Positions 40,543 to 51,028 are shown, numbered from the stretch's first letter. The stretch is DNA of 64,000 nt from Bacillus velezensis (GCF_001461825.1 NZ_LLZC01000004.1:124001-188000); one strand, 5' to 3'. The notes: a model not told the origin generated them from the letters alone. Made by a program: numbers and translations.

Positions 40543-42057
40543 TTATGAACGTACCGCTTGTTTGCGGAGCACGTCTTTTCTCACTTTTCCAAGGTTGTTT
40601 TTCGGAAGTTCGCTGACGAACTCAATTTCCGGAATTTTAAAGGCGGCAAGACGTTCTTGAAGGAATCGGGTCACTTCTTCTTCTGTCAGGCCTTCTCTGC
40701 CGTTTGTCACGATGAACGCTTTCGGCTTTTCGCCGTAGAGCGGATCAGGGATACCGACAACCGCCGTTTCGAGAATTCCAGGCACTTGCTGAATGACCTC
40801 TTCAATCTGGTCGGGATAAATATTGTCGCCGCCGTAGATGATGACATCTTTATAACGTCCGGTGATAAAGATAAATCCGTCTTCATCCACATAGCCGGAA
40901 TCGCCGGTATGGAACCAGCCGTCTTTCAGCACTTTTCGTGTCGCTTCTTCGTTACCTTCATAGCCTTTGAATAAAAACGGACTTGTCACAACGACTTCTC
41001 CGATTGAGCCTTGCGGAAGGACTTCGCCTGTTTCCGGATCTACAACGCGGACGTCCACTTCTTCCATCGGTTTACCCGCGGAAGCGGCTTTATCCATTCC
41101 CATTTGCGGATTCCAAGAGCTGATGCCCCACGCTTCCGTGCTTCCGTATCCGTGCATGAGCGGGATGCCGATGTCGAGATACTGCTGGATCAGACTGCTT
41201 GGCACCTTTGTGCCTCCCGTCATCATATAAACGATAGAAGACATGTCAGTCTGATGCGTTTCCCATGCTTTCAGCAGGTATGTGTAATAGACAGGCAGCG
41301 CCATCACGGTTTGAATTTTCTCTTTTTCGATGAGCTTCAAGTTTTCCACAGGGTCCTGATTGTCTGTCATAATGAATGTCGTTCCGCTCATCGTGCCGAC
41401 CATCTGGCAGATAATCGCGCTCGTATGGTAATTCGGATGGCATGCTAAGAAGCGGACATGCTGCATTCTCCCCGTGTATGCCAATGTCGCGTTTACGTAG
41501 TTGTATATGCCGCCGTGAGTGATCATGCAGCGTTTCGGATTGCCGGTTGTACCTGAGGTAAACATCAGCAATGCCGTATCGTTTTCAGACACCGTTTCGA
41601 CATCCGGTGTATCACCGGAGCCTGTCAATAAAGCGTCAAACTCAGGCGTTGTCTCCGCAGCTGTTCCTGTTACGACCTTCAGTTTAAGAGAAGATGCAAG
41701 CGCAGGAAGCACTTCTTCCATGATCTCTTTAAATTCAGTGCTGTAAAAAACAGCTTTCGGTTCACAGGCTGCTAAAATGCCTTTCATTTCGTAAGGTGTT
41801 AATTGCCAGCTGACCGGCACAACCACCGCGCCGATTTCGAGTGCCGCAAACATGACAATGGATGCCGCGTGGCCGTTTTTGCAAAGCATCGCCACTCTGT
41901 CGCCTTTTTTTATTCCTTTATCAAGAAGCGCTTGTGCAAGCTGGTTGATTCGTTTTCGATATTCCGCGTAGGTCAGGGTATACGCACCGCTTTTTACAGC
42001 TTCGATCTCTTCGCTATTTGAAATGTCATGCAGAATCAGATGCTGTAATGTCTCCAT
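40543..42057 (-). CDS. ydaB: Acyl-CoA synthetase (AMP-forming) YdaB
   Basis: This 504-residue ANL-superfamily enzyme has the AMP-binding P-loop MFTSGTTGNPKRC, the motif GYGSTEAWG, FHTGDSGYVDEDGF and the C-terminal catalytic-lysine segment LPKNNLGKVRKD. It activates a carboxylic acid as acyl-adenylate and transfers it to CoA; the acid is unknown. The start at 42057 (METLQHL) follows GGGAGATG. B. subtilis ydaC, which I recall between ydaB and ydaD, is absent here. Confidence 0.85.
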   Translation of the reverse strand: METLQHLILHDISNSEEIEAVKSGAYTLTYAEYRKRINQLAQALLDKGIKKGDRVAMLCKNGHAASIVMFAALEIGAVVVPVSWQLTPYEMKGILAACEPKAVFYSTEFKEIMEEVLPALASSLKLKVVTGTAAETTPEFDALLTGSGDTPDVETVSENDTALLMFTSGTTGNPKRCMITHGGIYNYVNATLAYTGRMQHVRFLACHPNYHTSAIICQMVGTMSGTTFIMTDNQDPVENLKLIEKEKIQTVMALPVYYTYLLKAWETHQTDMSSIVYMMTGGTKVPSSLIQQYLDIGIPLMHGYGSTEAWGISSWNPQMGMDKAASAGKPMEEVDVRVVDPETGEVLPQGSIGEVVVTSPFLFKGYEGNEEATRKVLKDGWFHTGDSGYVDEDGFIFITGRYKDVIIYGGDNIYPDQIEEVIQQVPGILETAVVGIPDPLYGEKPKAFIVTNGREGLTEEEVTRFLQERLAAFKIPEIEFVSELPKNNLGKVRKDVLRKQAVRS

Positions 42058-42242
42058 ATTTTCATCTCCCATAATGATAAATCACAAAAAAACTCTGTCA
42101 GATTTTCTTTCTCACGCAACCCATTTTAAACCAAAAAATATAACTTGTAAAACTATTTTGTTTTAGAACTATTCCATCAGTGAATGATACAATAGTCCCG
42201 TGTTTTTAGTTTCTTCCCTTCCCCTTACCCTCATACATGCAC

Positions 42243-42270
42243 AAAAAAACACACCCCACATGAGGTGTGC
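42243..42270 (-). terminator. Terminator of mtlR
   Basis: CACACC pairs with GGTGTG, with a TTTTTTTG tail on the minus strand. Confidence 0.75.
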
Positions 42271-42279
42271 ACTTCCTGT

Positions 42280-44364
42280 TTACCGCTGTCCTTTCTCCTG
42301 AATAAAATGATAAAACAGCTTGTTTAAACGTTTGTATAAATCGGCCTCATCCTCAGTCTGGAAGGCTTTTATACTGTCTTCAGACTCGATAATGGCCGAG
42401 CTGACCGCACTTAGTATTTCCGACCCTTCAGCGGGCATATCAGCCGGCGCCATCATCACCAAAGCGCGGTCGGCGGTCAGGGAATTTCCGTCCATGCCTT
42501 TGACACTGCATGGAGCTGTCAAATCATAAATTTTGAAAAAAGGCGTGACAATTTCTTCATTTTTGAGATGGTACAGGGCCATCGCCGTTCCCGGAATGCC
42601 GAGTCCGCCCTGTCGTTCACGCTCAGCAAGGCGCTGTGCGGTTTTTTGGGCATTATGAACCAATCCTTCTTGCTCCAGCATGTCAAACATACGGTTCAAA
42701 AACAGCTCATACGCCGTGTTTGAATCAATGGATTTGACCGAAAAGTTCCGCAGCACGCTTTGGATAACCGCCGCGTAATGCGCCATACGGCCGGCCGCTT
42801 CCAGCATATCAGGCGTCTCCGGCTGCTTCTCTTCTCTTTTACCGTTTCTTTTTTTGTCAAGAATCAGCGGAATTTTTCTTTTGATGTACTGCTTGACCTG
42901 ATCAGCGTCTTCTTCGTTTAAAAGCGGACTGACCATGACGTAATCAATGTTTTCATACGGGATCGGAACAGTGGATACGATCATGTCATACGCAGCGGTG
43001 TCTCGGTCCTTCAGTTCGATGAGGGAAGACATATCAAAGGAACGGATTTCCGGAAGCTCTTTTTTCAGCCTGGATGCGAGCATTTTGGACGACCCGATGC
43101 CGCTAGAACAGACGATCAGCGCTTTGATCTTCGCTTCTTCCCGTTTGATTTCCAGAGCGGAGCCGAAGTGAAGAACAATGAAAGCGATCTCATCATCAGA
43201 GAAAAGAAGCCCCGGAAAGAATTTTTCCATTCCTTCTTCTACGGCCATGTACAGCAGAAAGTAGTCGCGTTTAATTTGCTCGGTCATCGGGTTGTACATG
43301 TCGATATTTTCTTTTACCCGGTTGATCGCAGGCTCCAGATGGGCGATTAAACCGTCGTATAAAGAACCGTTTTCCGTCAGATCAATTTTAATTTTTTCAG
43401 AAATGAAGCCGATCAGCTGCTTCGTTTGCAAGGCCGTTTCAACCTCTATGTCTTCCGGTTTGAATTCCGTTTTGTATTTGCGGTTGGCGCTCCGCAAATG
43501 AATGGTGATATAACCGATCTCAGCTTCCGGAATTGAAACGCCGAACGCTTTTTCAAGCTCTTTTGCCATTTCCAGCGCAGAGCCGTACTCCTTCGTCTGC
43601 TGCAGCGCTTTTAGTTCTGAAGCCTCCATCGTGATGGTTTCTCCGAGCCTGATCCGGTCCATCGCAAAGGTTAAATGAACCGCAAGCGCCATGTATGAGC
43701 TGTCAGATAAGGCGATCGCGATTTTTTCCTTGAGCTGAATTAAGAGCCGGTCCATTTTCAAAAGTTCCGCTTTATTTACGACGCCGAACATTTTTTCAGC
43801 ATCGTCCGGTTTTCCTTTAATATTCAATTCAACCGCTTCCAAAAAGCTTTGAATATCAAGGCGGTTGACGATGAGATTGCCGACGATTTTCCGTTTCGCA
43901 TTTTCCGGCCCCGTCAGCTGAATGCCGAAGCCCCTTTTTCGGATCAGCGTCAAGCCGAAGGGCGCAATCCAAGTCTCCAGCTCATCCAGGTCATAGCTGA
44001 TCGTCGCGTTTGTCACTTGCAGTTCGTTCGCCAGACTGTAGAGCTTGATCGGCTCTTGAGATTCTAATAGTGAACATAGAATTAAAAGTTTCCGCTCCTC
44101 AGCGCTGTATTCATGCTGTTCATAGGACAGGTCTGACAGGAGTTTTTGTTTGTCCTCCGGGTTTCCTACCGCTTTCAGTCCTTTGCCGGGCTGTTTATCA
44201 AGTGCCAGACCGAATGATTCCATCATCGGTTTGATTGTTTTCAACTCGCGGTGAACGGTTCTTGTGCTGACTTGTAAAGCTTCCGCCAGTTCATGCACTG
44301 TCTCGTACCGGTTCTGCAGTAATAGATGTTTCATTAATTTTTGTTCTCTCGCTGTCATATACAT
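42280..44364 (-). CDS. mtlR: Mannitol operon activator MtlR
   Basis: This 694-residue PRD-type regulator has, in order, an N-terminal helix-turn-helix ([19 protein letters not shown]), a second winged helix ([12 protein letters not shown]), two PTS regulation domains with their histidine regions (about residues 190-400), an EIIB-like domain with CSSGIGSSK and a C-terminal EIIA-like domain. Phosphorylation by PTS components sets its activity on the mtlAFD promoter. The start at 44364 (MYMTAREQK) follows TGGAGGCGCG; the longer frame is rejected on that ground and on family length. Confidence 0.93.
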   Translation of the reverse strand: MYMTAREQKLMKHLLLQNRYETVHELAEALQVSTRTVHRELKTIKPMMESFGLALDKQPGKGLKAVGNPEDKQKLLSDLSYEQHEYSAEERKLLILCSLLESQEPIKLYSLANELQVTNATISYDLDELETWIAPFGLTLIRKRGFGIQLTGPENAKRKIVGNLIVNRLDIQSFLEAVELNIKGKPDDAEKMFGVVNKAELLKMDRLLIQLKEKIAIALSDSSYMALAVHLTFAMDRIRLGETITMEASELKALQQTKEYGSALEMAKELEKAFGVSIPEAEIGYITIHLRSANRKYKTEFKPEDIEVETALQTKQLIGFISEKIKIDLTENGSLYDGLIAHLEPAINRVKENIDMYNPMTEQIKRDYFLLYMAVEEGMEKFFPGLLFSDDEIAFIVLHFGSALEIKREEAKIKALIVCSSGIGSSKMLASRLKKELPEIRSFDMSSLIELKDRDTAAYDMIVSTVPIPYENIDYVMVSPLLNEEDADQVKQYIKRKIPLILDKKRNGKREEKQPETPDMLEAAGRMAHYAAVIQSVLRNFSVKSIDSNTAYELFLNRMFDMLEQEGLVHNAQKTAQRLAERERQGGLGIPGTAMALYHLKNEEIVTPFFKIYDLTAPCSVKGMDGNSLTADRALVMMAPADMPAEGSEILSAVSSAIIESEDSIKAFQTEDEADLYKRLNKLFYHFIQEKGQR

Positions 44365-44442
44365 GAAACGCGCCTCCAGATTTTCTAGTTGTGAGAAGTA
44401 TGGCATATGGGGAGTGCTGCCGGGGAAAGTGGTGTAAGTTAT

Positions 44443-44471
44443 AATATAAAACGCTTTCAATGATTATTCAA
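44443..44471 (-). promoter_or_regulatory. Promoter of mtlR with overlapping cre-like element
   Basis: On the minus strand TTGAAT is followed after 17 bp by TATATT. The spacer and -10 contain TGAAAGCGTTTTAT, a cre-like sequence lacking the final CA. The mtlA promoter has the same layout. Confidence 0.7.
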
Positions 44472-44489
44472 CCATTTTCAAATGGCAAT

Positions 44490-44511
44490 TTGGCACTGGG
44501 CCGTGTGACAG
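44490..44511. promoter_or_regulatory. MtlR operator-like inverted repeat before mtlR
   Basis: TTGGCAC and TGTGACAG form an interrupted inverted repeat nearly identical to that upstream of mtlA (59475-59495). It lies just upstream of the mtlR -35, so MtlR probably controls its own gene. Confidence 0.65.
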
Positions 44512-44621
44512 TATTGAAAAAGAAAAATGTGTCAGATAATATGCCATGACGCTTGTTACTCTTGATCCGCACGGCTATACTTCAAAGTGACCTTACTTGT
44601 TTTTAGACATTGCACACCACA

Positions 44622-44656
44622 TAAACAAACGCCCGGAAGATAGCTTCCGGGCGTTT
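44622..44656 (-). terminator. Terminator of ycsN
   Basis: AACGCCCGGAAG pairs perfectly with CTTCCGGGCGTT around a 4-nt loop; TGTTTAT follows on the minus strand. Confidence 0.85.
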
Positions 44657-44663
44657 GTTCTGT

Positions 44664-45566
44664 TTATGGAATATCGCAGCCTTGGACACCGGTATAAATC
44701 CGGAACCACTGATCATGGCTGAGTTTGTACGCGGATGCACGCACCGCGGCGGAAATGCGGTTCTCTTTTCCGCTGCCGACAATCGGCATGATGTCCGCCG
44801 GGTGGGTGAACAGCCATGCGTACATGACTTCGTCAATGGAAGCGGCGCCGATTTCTTCCTGTACGGAACGAAGCGCGGCACGGATACGGACGTCCTTATC
44901 GGATTGTCCGGTAAAGACGCTCCCGCCCGCAAGCGGTGACCACGCCATCGGCGGAATGCGTTTTTCCTGACAGAAATCCAGCGTGCCGTCATGAATATTT
45001 TCCAGCTCGTACGCCGAGATTTCAATTTGGTTTGTGATGAGCGGATCATCCAAATAGGATTCGAGCATTCTGTACTGGTGCGCTTTAAAATTCGACACCC
45101 CGAAATATCTGACCTTTCCCGAGCTTTTCAGCGCGTGAAACGCTTCAGCCACAGCCTCCGGGTCCATAAGCGGGTCCGGTCTGTGAATGAGCAGCACATC
45201 CAGATAATCCGTATTCAGATTCAAAAGCGACTGCTCCGCCGACGCTAAGATGTGAGACTTCGACGTATTATAATGATGCGACTTGTTTCCGGGCCGTTCC
45301 GGTGATTCAATGACAATCCCGCATTTTGTGACGATTTCGATTCGCTCCCTTATTGAAGGCGAAAGGGACAAAGCGCCGCCGAACAGCTTTTCACACGTAT
45401 AACCGCCGTATATATCGGCATGGTCGAAGGTGGTGATGCCTTGGCTGATACACCATTCAATCAGATTCAGCAGCTCTCCGTCTGAAACATTCCATTCGTT
45501 CAGACGCCAAAGCCCGTGTATCACTCTTGAAAATTCCAGGTCTTCAGCCAATTGAATGCGCTGCAT
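44664..45566 (-). CDS. ycsN: Aldo/keto reductase YcsN
   Basis: This 300-residue AKR TIM-barrel protein has the catalytic set Asp, Tyr, Lys and His in DHADIYGGYTCE, TKCG and LLIHRPDPL, and the C-terminal NADPH-binding stretch PIVGSGKENRISAAV. Such enzymes reduce aldehydes or ketones with NADPH. The substrate is unknown. It stands alone between pbpC and mtlR. Confidence 0.87.
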   Translation of the reverse strand: MQRIQLAEDLEFSRVIHGLWRLNEWNVSDGELLNLIEWCISQGITTFDHADIYGGYTCEKLFGGALSLSPSIRERIEIVTKCGIVIESPERPGNKSHHYNTSKSHILASAEQSLLNLNTDYLDVLLIHRPDPLMDPEAVAEAFHALKSSGKVRYFGVSNFKAHQYRMLESYLDDPLITNQIEISAYELENIHDGTLDFCQEKRIPPMAWSPLAGGSVFTGQSDKDVRIRAALRSVQEEIGAASIDEVMYAWLFTHPADIMPIVGSGKENRISAAVRASAYKLSHDQWFRIYTGVQGCDIP

Positions 45567-45680
45567 GTGAAATCCCCCTTTTTCTTAGAGCCTCTTGTAT
45601 CTCTGTTTTCAGGAATTGCCCATGCTGTTTCATTCTGCTTCGGCGGCCGATTTTCCTTTCAGCCCGCAAAAAATCGTCAT

Positions 45681-47684
45681 TTAATGATTCTGAAACTGCT
45701 TTTTCGCTTTTTCAACGACGTAATGGCTTCCGCCGCGTTTTTTGACGTCTTGAATCATCATCGCAATCAAGAGGTCTTTCTTTTTATAATCGTAACCGAC
45801 AAACCAGCCGTTTTCTTTGCCGTCTTTATCTTCTTTAGACGTTTTCAGCTCGGCTGTACCGGTTTTCCCGGCTACGGTAATGCCGCTTACGGCCGGCTGA
45901 TATGCAGAGCCGCGCGGATCTTCAACGACGCCTCTCAGCCCTTTTGTGATTTCTTCGGCATTGGCTTCCGACACCACTTGCTTATGCCAGATTTGCGGTG
46001 TTTTTTCTCCGTCTTTGATCAATGTCGGTTTGACGAGATTTCCGTCTGTTACAAATGCGGTATAGTCAGCCGCTAAGTGCAGCGGAGACATCAGCATCTG
46101 CCCCTGGCCGTAGCCCGTATCTCCGAGAAGGATCTCGGAATCAAGCTTGCCGTTAGCGATTGAAGACTTTTCAATCGGAAATTGGTACGGAATCTCTTCA
46201 TCAAAGCCAAATGTTTTTAATCCTTTTGTAAACGCGTCCGCTCCGGCATCTATGGCATTTTGCGCAAAGTAGATGTTGTCCGATGTGATCAGCGCGTTTT
46301 CGAGATCCACTTCATTCAGGCGCTCTGATACGCGTGTGACATGGTAACCGCCCCAGCTTGAATCTTTCTGCCACTCTTTTCCGGTGATTTTTTTCTTTTC
46401 TGACGCTTTCAATGTGCCGTTTGTCAGGCCGACTGCCGCGGCAATCGGTTTAATCGTTGATCCCGGCGCATAGAGTTTGTTGAATTTCGCTGAAAACGGA
46501 TTGTTTTTATCTTCATTCATCTTTTTCCATTCTTTTCCGCTCCAGCCGAAAATAAAGCCGTTCGGGTCATAAGACGGTGCGCTGACGAGCGCGAGTGTCT
46601 CTCCCGTTTGCGGTTCAAGAGCGACTGCCGCTCCGCTGTCATCTTTCATAGAGTCATACAGCTTCGTCTGCGTTTTCATGTCAATCGTTACATGAATATC
46701 CTGCCCGCTTTCGGCTTTCTTTTCAGCAATGACCTCACCTGTTTGCGGGACGTAAATTTTCCAGCCGGTCGTGCCGCGCAGCTTGTCTTCATATACATTC
46801 TCAAGGCCGGCGATGCCGATTTTGGAAGTATCGCTGTATTGGCCGTCTTTCGCTTTTTTCAGCTGCTCCGCTGTGATGGTTTTAATATAGCCGGTCAGAT
46901 GGGCCGCTTTTTCGCCGTACGGATAGTAGCGGGAGCTGACCTTCGTTTTCGTCACGCCGTCTAATGCGAGCAGGCTTTTGACCTTGCTTTCATCATCCGG
47001 TCTGATTTTTTGAATCGGGACATAGGAGTCGTCTTTTACCCAGCCCTGGTTCAGTTTGCTTTTGATATCGTCTTCAGAAAGGTCCAGTTTTTCAGACAGT
47101 TTTTTGATCACGCTGTCTTTATCCTTGCCGAGTTTTCCAGGGATAATGCCGATTTCCGGCACCTCGGTATTCACGGCGAGACCTTTTCCGTCTTTGTCGT
47201 AAATTTGTCCGCGCTTCGGTTCTTCATTTGCGATCTGCACGGTTTTGTCATCGGAAAGCTGTTTGAAAATAAAAGAAGGATTCCAGTCGATGTTCCATGA
47301 TTCTCCATCGTCTGTTTTTTCTTTTTTCAGGACGGCCGTGTTTTCAAAAGCGACCTTCCCTGCTTTTGTATCCATGCTGACTTTATAATCGATGTGCTGG
47401 AGGTCATCTTTTTTCTTGTCGTCTTCGTCCTGTTTTTCTGCAGTGACTTTCAGATTTTTGACCCCTGCTTGTTCATAAATGGTTTCATATCGTTTTACAA
47501 AATCCTTTTTGGATAGTTTTTTCTTTTCATCCTGGGTGAGGCTTTGGTACATCTTATCGTAATGACCGCCGTTCCAGTCTTTTACGAAATCTTTCATTCT
47601 GTCTTCGGCCGATTCCGTTTTCGAGCAGCCGATCAAACCTATGATTCCTGCGAGTAAAAGTAATAGGTATAACCCTTTTTTCAC
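45681..47684 (-). CDS. pbpC: Penicillin-binding protein 3 (class B, PBP2a-like)
   Basis: This 667-residue lipoprotein-type class B PBP has a lipobox (LIGC), an NTF2-like MecA N-terminal domain (about residues 25-140), a dimerisation domain and a C-terminal transpeptidase with STIK (active-site Ser in APGSTIKP), SDN (ITSDNIY) and KTG (AGKTGTAEL). It cross-links peptidoglycan. Proteins of this MecA-like subgroup often have low beta-lactam affinity, and B. subtilis PBP3 is known to support intrinsic cephalosporin resistance. Confidence 0.93.
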   Translation of the reverse strand: MKKGLYLLLLLAGIIGLIGCSKTESAEDRMKDFVKDWNGGHYDKMYQSLTQDEKKKLSKKDFVKRYETIYEQAGVKNLKVTAEKQDEDDKKKDDLQHIDYKVSMDTKAGKVAFENTAVLKKEKTDDGESWNIDWNPSFIFKQLSDDKTVQIANEEPKRGQIYDKDGKGLAVNTEVPEIGIIPGKLGKDKDSVIKKLSEKLDLSEDDIKSKLNQGWVKDDSYVPIQKIRPDDESKVKSLLALDGVTKTKVSSRYYPYGEKAAHLTGYIKTITAEQLKKAKDGQYSDTSKIGIAGLENVYEDKLRGTTGWKIYVPQTGEVIAEKKAESGQDIHVTIDMKTQTKLYDSMKDDSGAAVALEPQTGETLALVSAPSYDPNGFIFGWSGKEWKKMNEDKNNPFSAKFNKLYAPGSTIKPIAAAVGLTNGTLKASEKKKITGKEWQKDSSWGGYHVTRVSERLNEVDLENALITSDNIYFAQNAIDAGADAFTKGLKTFGFDEEIPYQFPIEKSSIANGKLDSEILLGDTGYGQGQMLMSPLHLAADYTAFVTDGNLVKPTLIKDGEKTPQIWHKQVVSEANAEEITKGLRGVVEDPRGSAYQPAVSGITVAGKTGTAELKTSKEDKDGKENGWFVGYDYKKKDLLIAMMIQDVKKRGGSHYVVEKAKKQFQNH

Positions 47685-47840
47685 TGTCTATTCCCCTGCC
47701 TTCCAACTGTTATTTTCTCCTAAACCAAATCAGACTGGCAAGGATTTTTTTCTCATAGTGTTTAAAATTTTTTTGTTTTTCCTGCCGTCACGGGCCATAT
47801 TCTTATACAATGTATCTATTAAAAAAAGGGGGAATTTCAG

Positions 47841-48161
47841 ATGATCAGAGAAGCAGCCATGCTGTATGTAAAAGAAGGTCTTGAGGGGGAATTCGAAGAG
47901 GCATTCCGCCGGGCGGAGCCGATTATCGCGGGCATGAAAGGTTATCTGTCCCATTCCTTGTCCAAATGTATGGAAAAGACGCATAAATATTTGCTGCTTG
48001 CGGAATGGGAGACATTGGAAGATCATACAAAAGGCTTTCGCGGATCGCCGGAATATCAGGAATGGAAAGCCTTACTGCACCGTTTTTATTCACCATTTCC
48101 CGTTGTGGAGCATTTTCAGGATCTATCAGACTCAGATCGCGTGAAGCGTAAAACCAATTAA
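47841..48161 (+). CDS. yczJ: ABM-domain protein YczJ
   Basis: This 106-residue single-domain protein has the dimeric alpha/beta barrel pattern of ABM monooxygenases (AAMLYVKEGLEGEFEEAF; GYLSHSLSKC; LLLAEWETLEDHT). The function is unknown; relatives include small oxygenases and haem-degrading enzymes, but no diagnostic residue is visible. The ATG at 47841 follows AAAAGGGGGAA. Its end overlaps the convergent yczI by 30 bp. Confidence 0.78.
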   Translation: MIREAAMLYVKEGLEGEFEEAFRRAEPIIAGMKGYLSHSLSKCMEKTHKYLLLAEWETLEDHTKGFRGSPEYQEWKALLHRFYSPFPVVEHFQDLSDSDRVKRKTN

Positions 48162-48377
48162 GGAGATCGACCATACAAAAACGGCGGTATAGATATTGAA
48201 TTTCCCGGAACCGTCGTTTTCTTTCCGTTTTTCCTCCAGCCCCTGAATGAACATGACCGCACCGAGAAACACGAGCATAACCGGCTGTATGACAGAGGTA
48301 TGTTCCGCATACGTAAATGCGGCGGCCGCAAGTATAATAATCAGCATCGCGAGTGACAGTTTTAAGGCGCGCAGCAA
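48132..48377 (-). CDS. yczI: Small membrane protein YczI (DUF3953-like)
   Basis: This 81-residue protein has three hydrophobic helices separated by a charged loop (GLEEKRKENDGSGK). The start is a TTG at 48377 with AAGGATGG upstream; the ATG just before it is in another frame. Function is unknown. It overlaps the convergent yczJ at the 3' end. Confidence 0.7.
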   Translation of the reverse strand: MLRALKLSLAMLIIILAAAAFTYAEHTSVIQPVMLVFLGAVMFIQGLEEKRKENDGSGKFNIYTAVFVWSISLIGFTLHAI

Positions 48378-48510
48378 AGCAATCCATCCTTTCTGTTATC
48401 ATTTTTTGAACACAATTCTATTTCTGTCTTTATCCCCCATTATTCTAGCGTATTTTTTGCGCGGATAGAACGAAAGTCGGACAATTTTAAGTTTGTTTTA
48501 AGGAGCACGA

Positions 48511-48541
48511 AAAGCGCGCTCCCGATGAAAAGGAGCGCGCG
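48511..48541 (-). terminator. Terminator of lipC
   Basis: AGCGCGCTCC pairs with GGAGCGCGC around CGATGAAAA; TTTTCG follows on the minus strand. It is a moderate terminator. Confidence 0.7.
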
Positions 48542-49183
48542 TTATGAGCGGGCGAGGCTTCCGTATCCGAGCCCCCGCAGGACGCATGCCATGACTTCAT
48601 ATCCCTTGCTGTTGGGGTGTACGCGGTCATGAGAGAGATATTCATTCATTTTTCCTTTGAAAGCGCTGTGGACGTCGGCGATTTTGACGTGCGGCGCCGA
48701 TGCGAGTGTGCTGAGGTGCGCATTATAAGAGGATATCCATTTTTCTGCAATGGAGATTCCCGGGAAAGGATTGTATAAATTAAAGACGCGGATCTCATAA
48801 GGAGACGGGTGCGGTCCTTTTAAGGCAGCGATCTTGGCTATCATCTTTTCAAAGTTCTCATGGCAGTGACTGGACACGCTGGTGAACACCGAAGCGTCCG
48901 ATGTTTGCTGATATGCCTGAACCGAATCGATCAAATCGTTGCCGCAGCCTGTAATCGTAATCATATCAGCAGCCTGAATCCGCCTCTGAATGTACGGCAA
49001 GGACATAAGCCCGAGAATTTCTCCCGTCTCAAGGCCTGATTTGGCAAAGATGGATACGTCAGTTCTTGTCTGTAAATCTTCTGCCAGCATACGCCCGAAC
49101 CGCTGGACAAAACCGGCGGAAAACGGCCCGGCCCCCCTCCCCGTCGTCAAAGAATCCCCCAGCGCCGTATAAACAAGTCCCAT
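48542..49183 (-). CDS. lipC: Spore-associated phospholipase B LipC
   Basis: This 213-residue GDSL/SGNH hydrolase has block [11 protein letters not shown] (catalytic Ser), block [11 protein letters not shown] and block [10 protein letters not shown] (Asp-His). There is no signal peptide. In B. subtilis LipC is a spore-coat phospholipase acting in germination. It lies 64 bp after kipR but is probably a separate late-sporulation unit. Confidence 0.88.
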   Translation of the reverse strand: MGLVYTALGDSLTTGRGAGPFSAGFVQRFGRMLAEDLQTRTDVSIFAKSGLETGEILGLMSLPYIQRRIQAADMITITGCGNDLIDSVQAYQQTSDASVFTSVSSHCHENFEKMIAKIAALKGPHPSPYEIRVFNLYNPFPGISIAEKWISSYNAHLSTLASAPHVKIADVHSAFKGKMNEYLSHDRVHPNSKGYEVMACVLRGLGYGSLARS

Positions 49184-49247
49184 TTACTTTCCTCCACTCG
49201 TTACTATCGATATTGTAATGTACGCGAGTGAAGAAAAATTGGCTCGG

Positions 49248-49997
49248 TCAATAACCCAATTTCTCAGAAATATGCTGTGCTGTGTTTTTGACCTTTTCGG
49301 TTAAATATGGCAGCCTGTCCTCTGAAAACCGGGCTTCGAAGCCGGCGATGCTGATTCCGGCAGCCACCTTACCTTCGTGATTGAAAATCGGCGCTCCGAT
49401 CGCCGCCGTGTAATCTTCTAATTCCGAATAGCTGATCGTATACCCTGATTGCAAGGATCTTTCAATGGATTGAAGAAGTTCAGCCCGATCCGTCATCGTG
49501 CCTGAGGCGATTGCGGCAAGCTTTGTCTTCTGAATGTATGTGTCAATCTCCTCTTTTGGCAGAAACGATAGAATGCTTCTGGCGCACGCACCCGCGTACA
49601 GCGGCGACCGGCGGCCGATTGCCGTATACAGGCGGACGGTTTGGGTGCCTTCAATTTTCTCGACGTAAATGGCTTCATCTCCGTCCCTCATGATCAGCTG
49701 AACGGCCTCATCCACTTCGCCGCACAGCTCTTCCATAATCGGCTTGGCTATTTTCCTGATATCCAGACGTTCAGAGACGAGCTGGCCGAATTGTAAAAAG
49801 ATCAGACCAAGCTGATAACGGCCGTCCGCCGCCCGGGTGAGAAACCCCGTTTCCTCCAGTGAGCTTGCCATGCGATGAACCGAGGTCTTCGGCATTTCCG
49901 ATAGAGAAACCAGCTCATTTAAGCTCAGGCTCGGTTCAGTCAGAAACAAATGAAGCAGTTCCATTGATTTGATGACGGTTTTGTTTTTGTTTTCCAT
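49248..49997 (-). CDS. kipR: IclR family regulator KipR
   Basis: This 249-residue IclR-type repressor has an N-terminal winged helix (LSLNELVSLSEMPKTSVHRM) and a C-terminal effector domain (RRSPLYAGACARSILSFLP; AAGISIAGFEARF). In B. subtilis it represses the kip/pxp operon to which it belongs. The start at 49997 (MENKNKTVIK) is chosen on family length; an upstream ATG at 50027 would overlap kipA. A perfect palindrome at 54635-54656 before ycsF is a candidate operator. Confidence 0.88.
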   Translation of the reverse strand: MENKNKTVIKSMELLHLFLTEPSLSLNELVSLSEMPKTSVHRMASSLEETGFLTRAADGRYQLGLIFLQFGQLVSERLDIRKIAKPIMEELCGEVDEAVQLIMRDGDEAIYVEKIEGTQTVRLYTAIGRRSPLYAGACARSILSFLPKEEIDTYIQKTKLAAIASGTMTDRAELLQSIERSLQSGYTISYSELEDYTAAIGAPIFNHEGKVAAGISIAGFEARFSEDRLPYLTEKVKNTAQHISEKLGY

Positions 49998-50014
49998 GGT
50001 CTTTAGCCCCTTTG

Positions 50015-51028
50015 TCAGATCAGCCATTCCATTTTGAGCCTTGCTTTCAGCTCCTTCAGCTGCTGTTCCTTCTCCAAAAGCAGCATTTCCGCTTCCTCCA
50101 GCGAAACGGCCCGGAACGTGATATGTTCCCCCGGCATCGTTTGGGCGACGAGAGGAAGATCGGCGGATATGATATGCGCCATCCGCGGATAGCCCCCCGT
50201 CGTCTGTCTGTCAGCCAGCAGAATAATCGGATTGCCGTCCGGCGGCACCTGCACCGTTCCGAACGTCACGGCCTCAGATACCATCTCCAGCGGCTCCCGC
50301 AATTCAAGCGGAGCGCCCTTCAGCCGGTAGCCCATTCGGTCGGATTGAGGCGTGACCGTATATGACTCTTGATAAAAACGCAATTTTGCTTCTTCTGTAA
50401 AAGCGTGAAATTGAGCGCCTTCAAGCACTCGTATGACCGGATTTTTTTTCAGCGGCAGAAATCCCCTGCTGCTGACAGACCAATCAGGCGCTGAGAAACC
50501 ATGCTGTCCGAAAGAATCGCTCAGACGGTACGCGATTGATTCCGAACATGGCGTCATACGGCCGAGCGGCAGCTCATCATCTTTTTGCAGCGCTCTTCCG
50601 CAAAAACCGCCGATCCCCGCTCTGACATACGTGCTTTTGCTTTCCATGACGGCGGGCACGTCAAATCCCCCCGCGACGGCGAGATATGCGCGGCTCCCCA
50701 TCTTGCACGGCCCGAACGAGACGACGCTGTTTTCCTTTATCAAAACCGGTTTCCACAGAGGAGCGGGCTCCCCATTAATATGAAGGGCAAAATCAGCTCC
50801 CGTGACGGCAATAACCGCAGGTTCTGAAAATTCAAAGGAAGGCCCGGGCCCCATGAGCGTAATTTCCAGCCCCGCCTCTTTTTCTTGATTTCCGGCAAGA
50901 AGATTGGCGATGCGCAGAGAGATCGTATCCATTGCGCCGCTTCCCAGTACACCGTATTTCTGATACCCCGTCCGCCCCGTGTCCTGAACCGTCGTCAAGA
51001 GACCGGGTTTTACCACTTTCATACTCAT
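50015..51028 (-). CDS. kipA: 5-oxoprolinase subunit C (KipA)
   Basis: This 337-residue protein is of the biotin-dependent carboxyltransferase-like family ([23 protein letters not shown] at the N-terminus, broken in reading; [18 protein letters not shown] near the C-terminus). With PxpA (YcsF) and PxpB (KipI) it forms the ATP-dependent 5-oxoprolinase that opens 5-oxoproline to glutamate. In B. subtilis it was first described as the antagonist of the KipI sporulation-kinase inhibitor. It overlaps kipI by 4 bp (ATGA). Confidence 0.9.
   Translation of the reverse strand: MSMKVVKPGLLTTVQDTGRTGYQKYGVLGSGAMDTISLRIANLLAGNQEKEAGLEITLMGPGPSFEFSEPAVIAVTGADFALHINGEPAPLWKPVLIKENSVVSFGPCKMGSRAYLAVAGGFDVPAVMESKSTYVRAGIGGFCGRALQKDDELPLGRMTPCSESIAYRLSDSFGQHGFSAPDWSVSSRGFLPLKKNPVIRVLEGAQFHAFTEEAKLRFYQESYTVTPQSDRMGYRLKGAPLELREPLEMVSEAVTFGTVQVPPDGNPIILLADRQTTGGYPRMAHIISADLPLVAQTMPGEHITFRAVSLEEAEMLLLEKEQQLKELKARLKMEWLI

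Noticed and set aside
41011-41448. Plus-strand 145-codon frame opposite ydaB
   Set aside because: It lies wholly opposite the acyl-CoA synthetase, which has all family motifs in order, and has no start signals of its own.
47923-48402. Long minus-strand frame over yczJ and yczI
   Set aside because: It is out of frame with both, overlaps them fully, and encodes no recognisable fold. The two small genes have ribosome binding sites and family matches.
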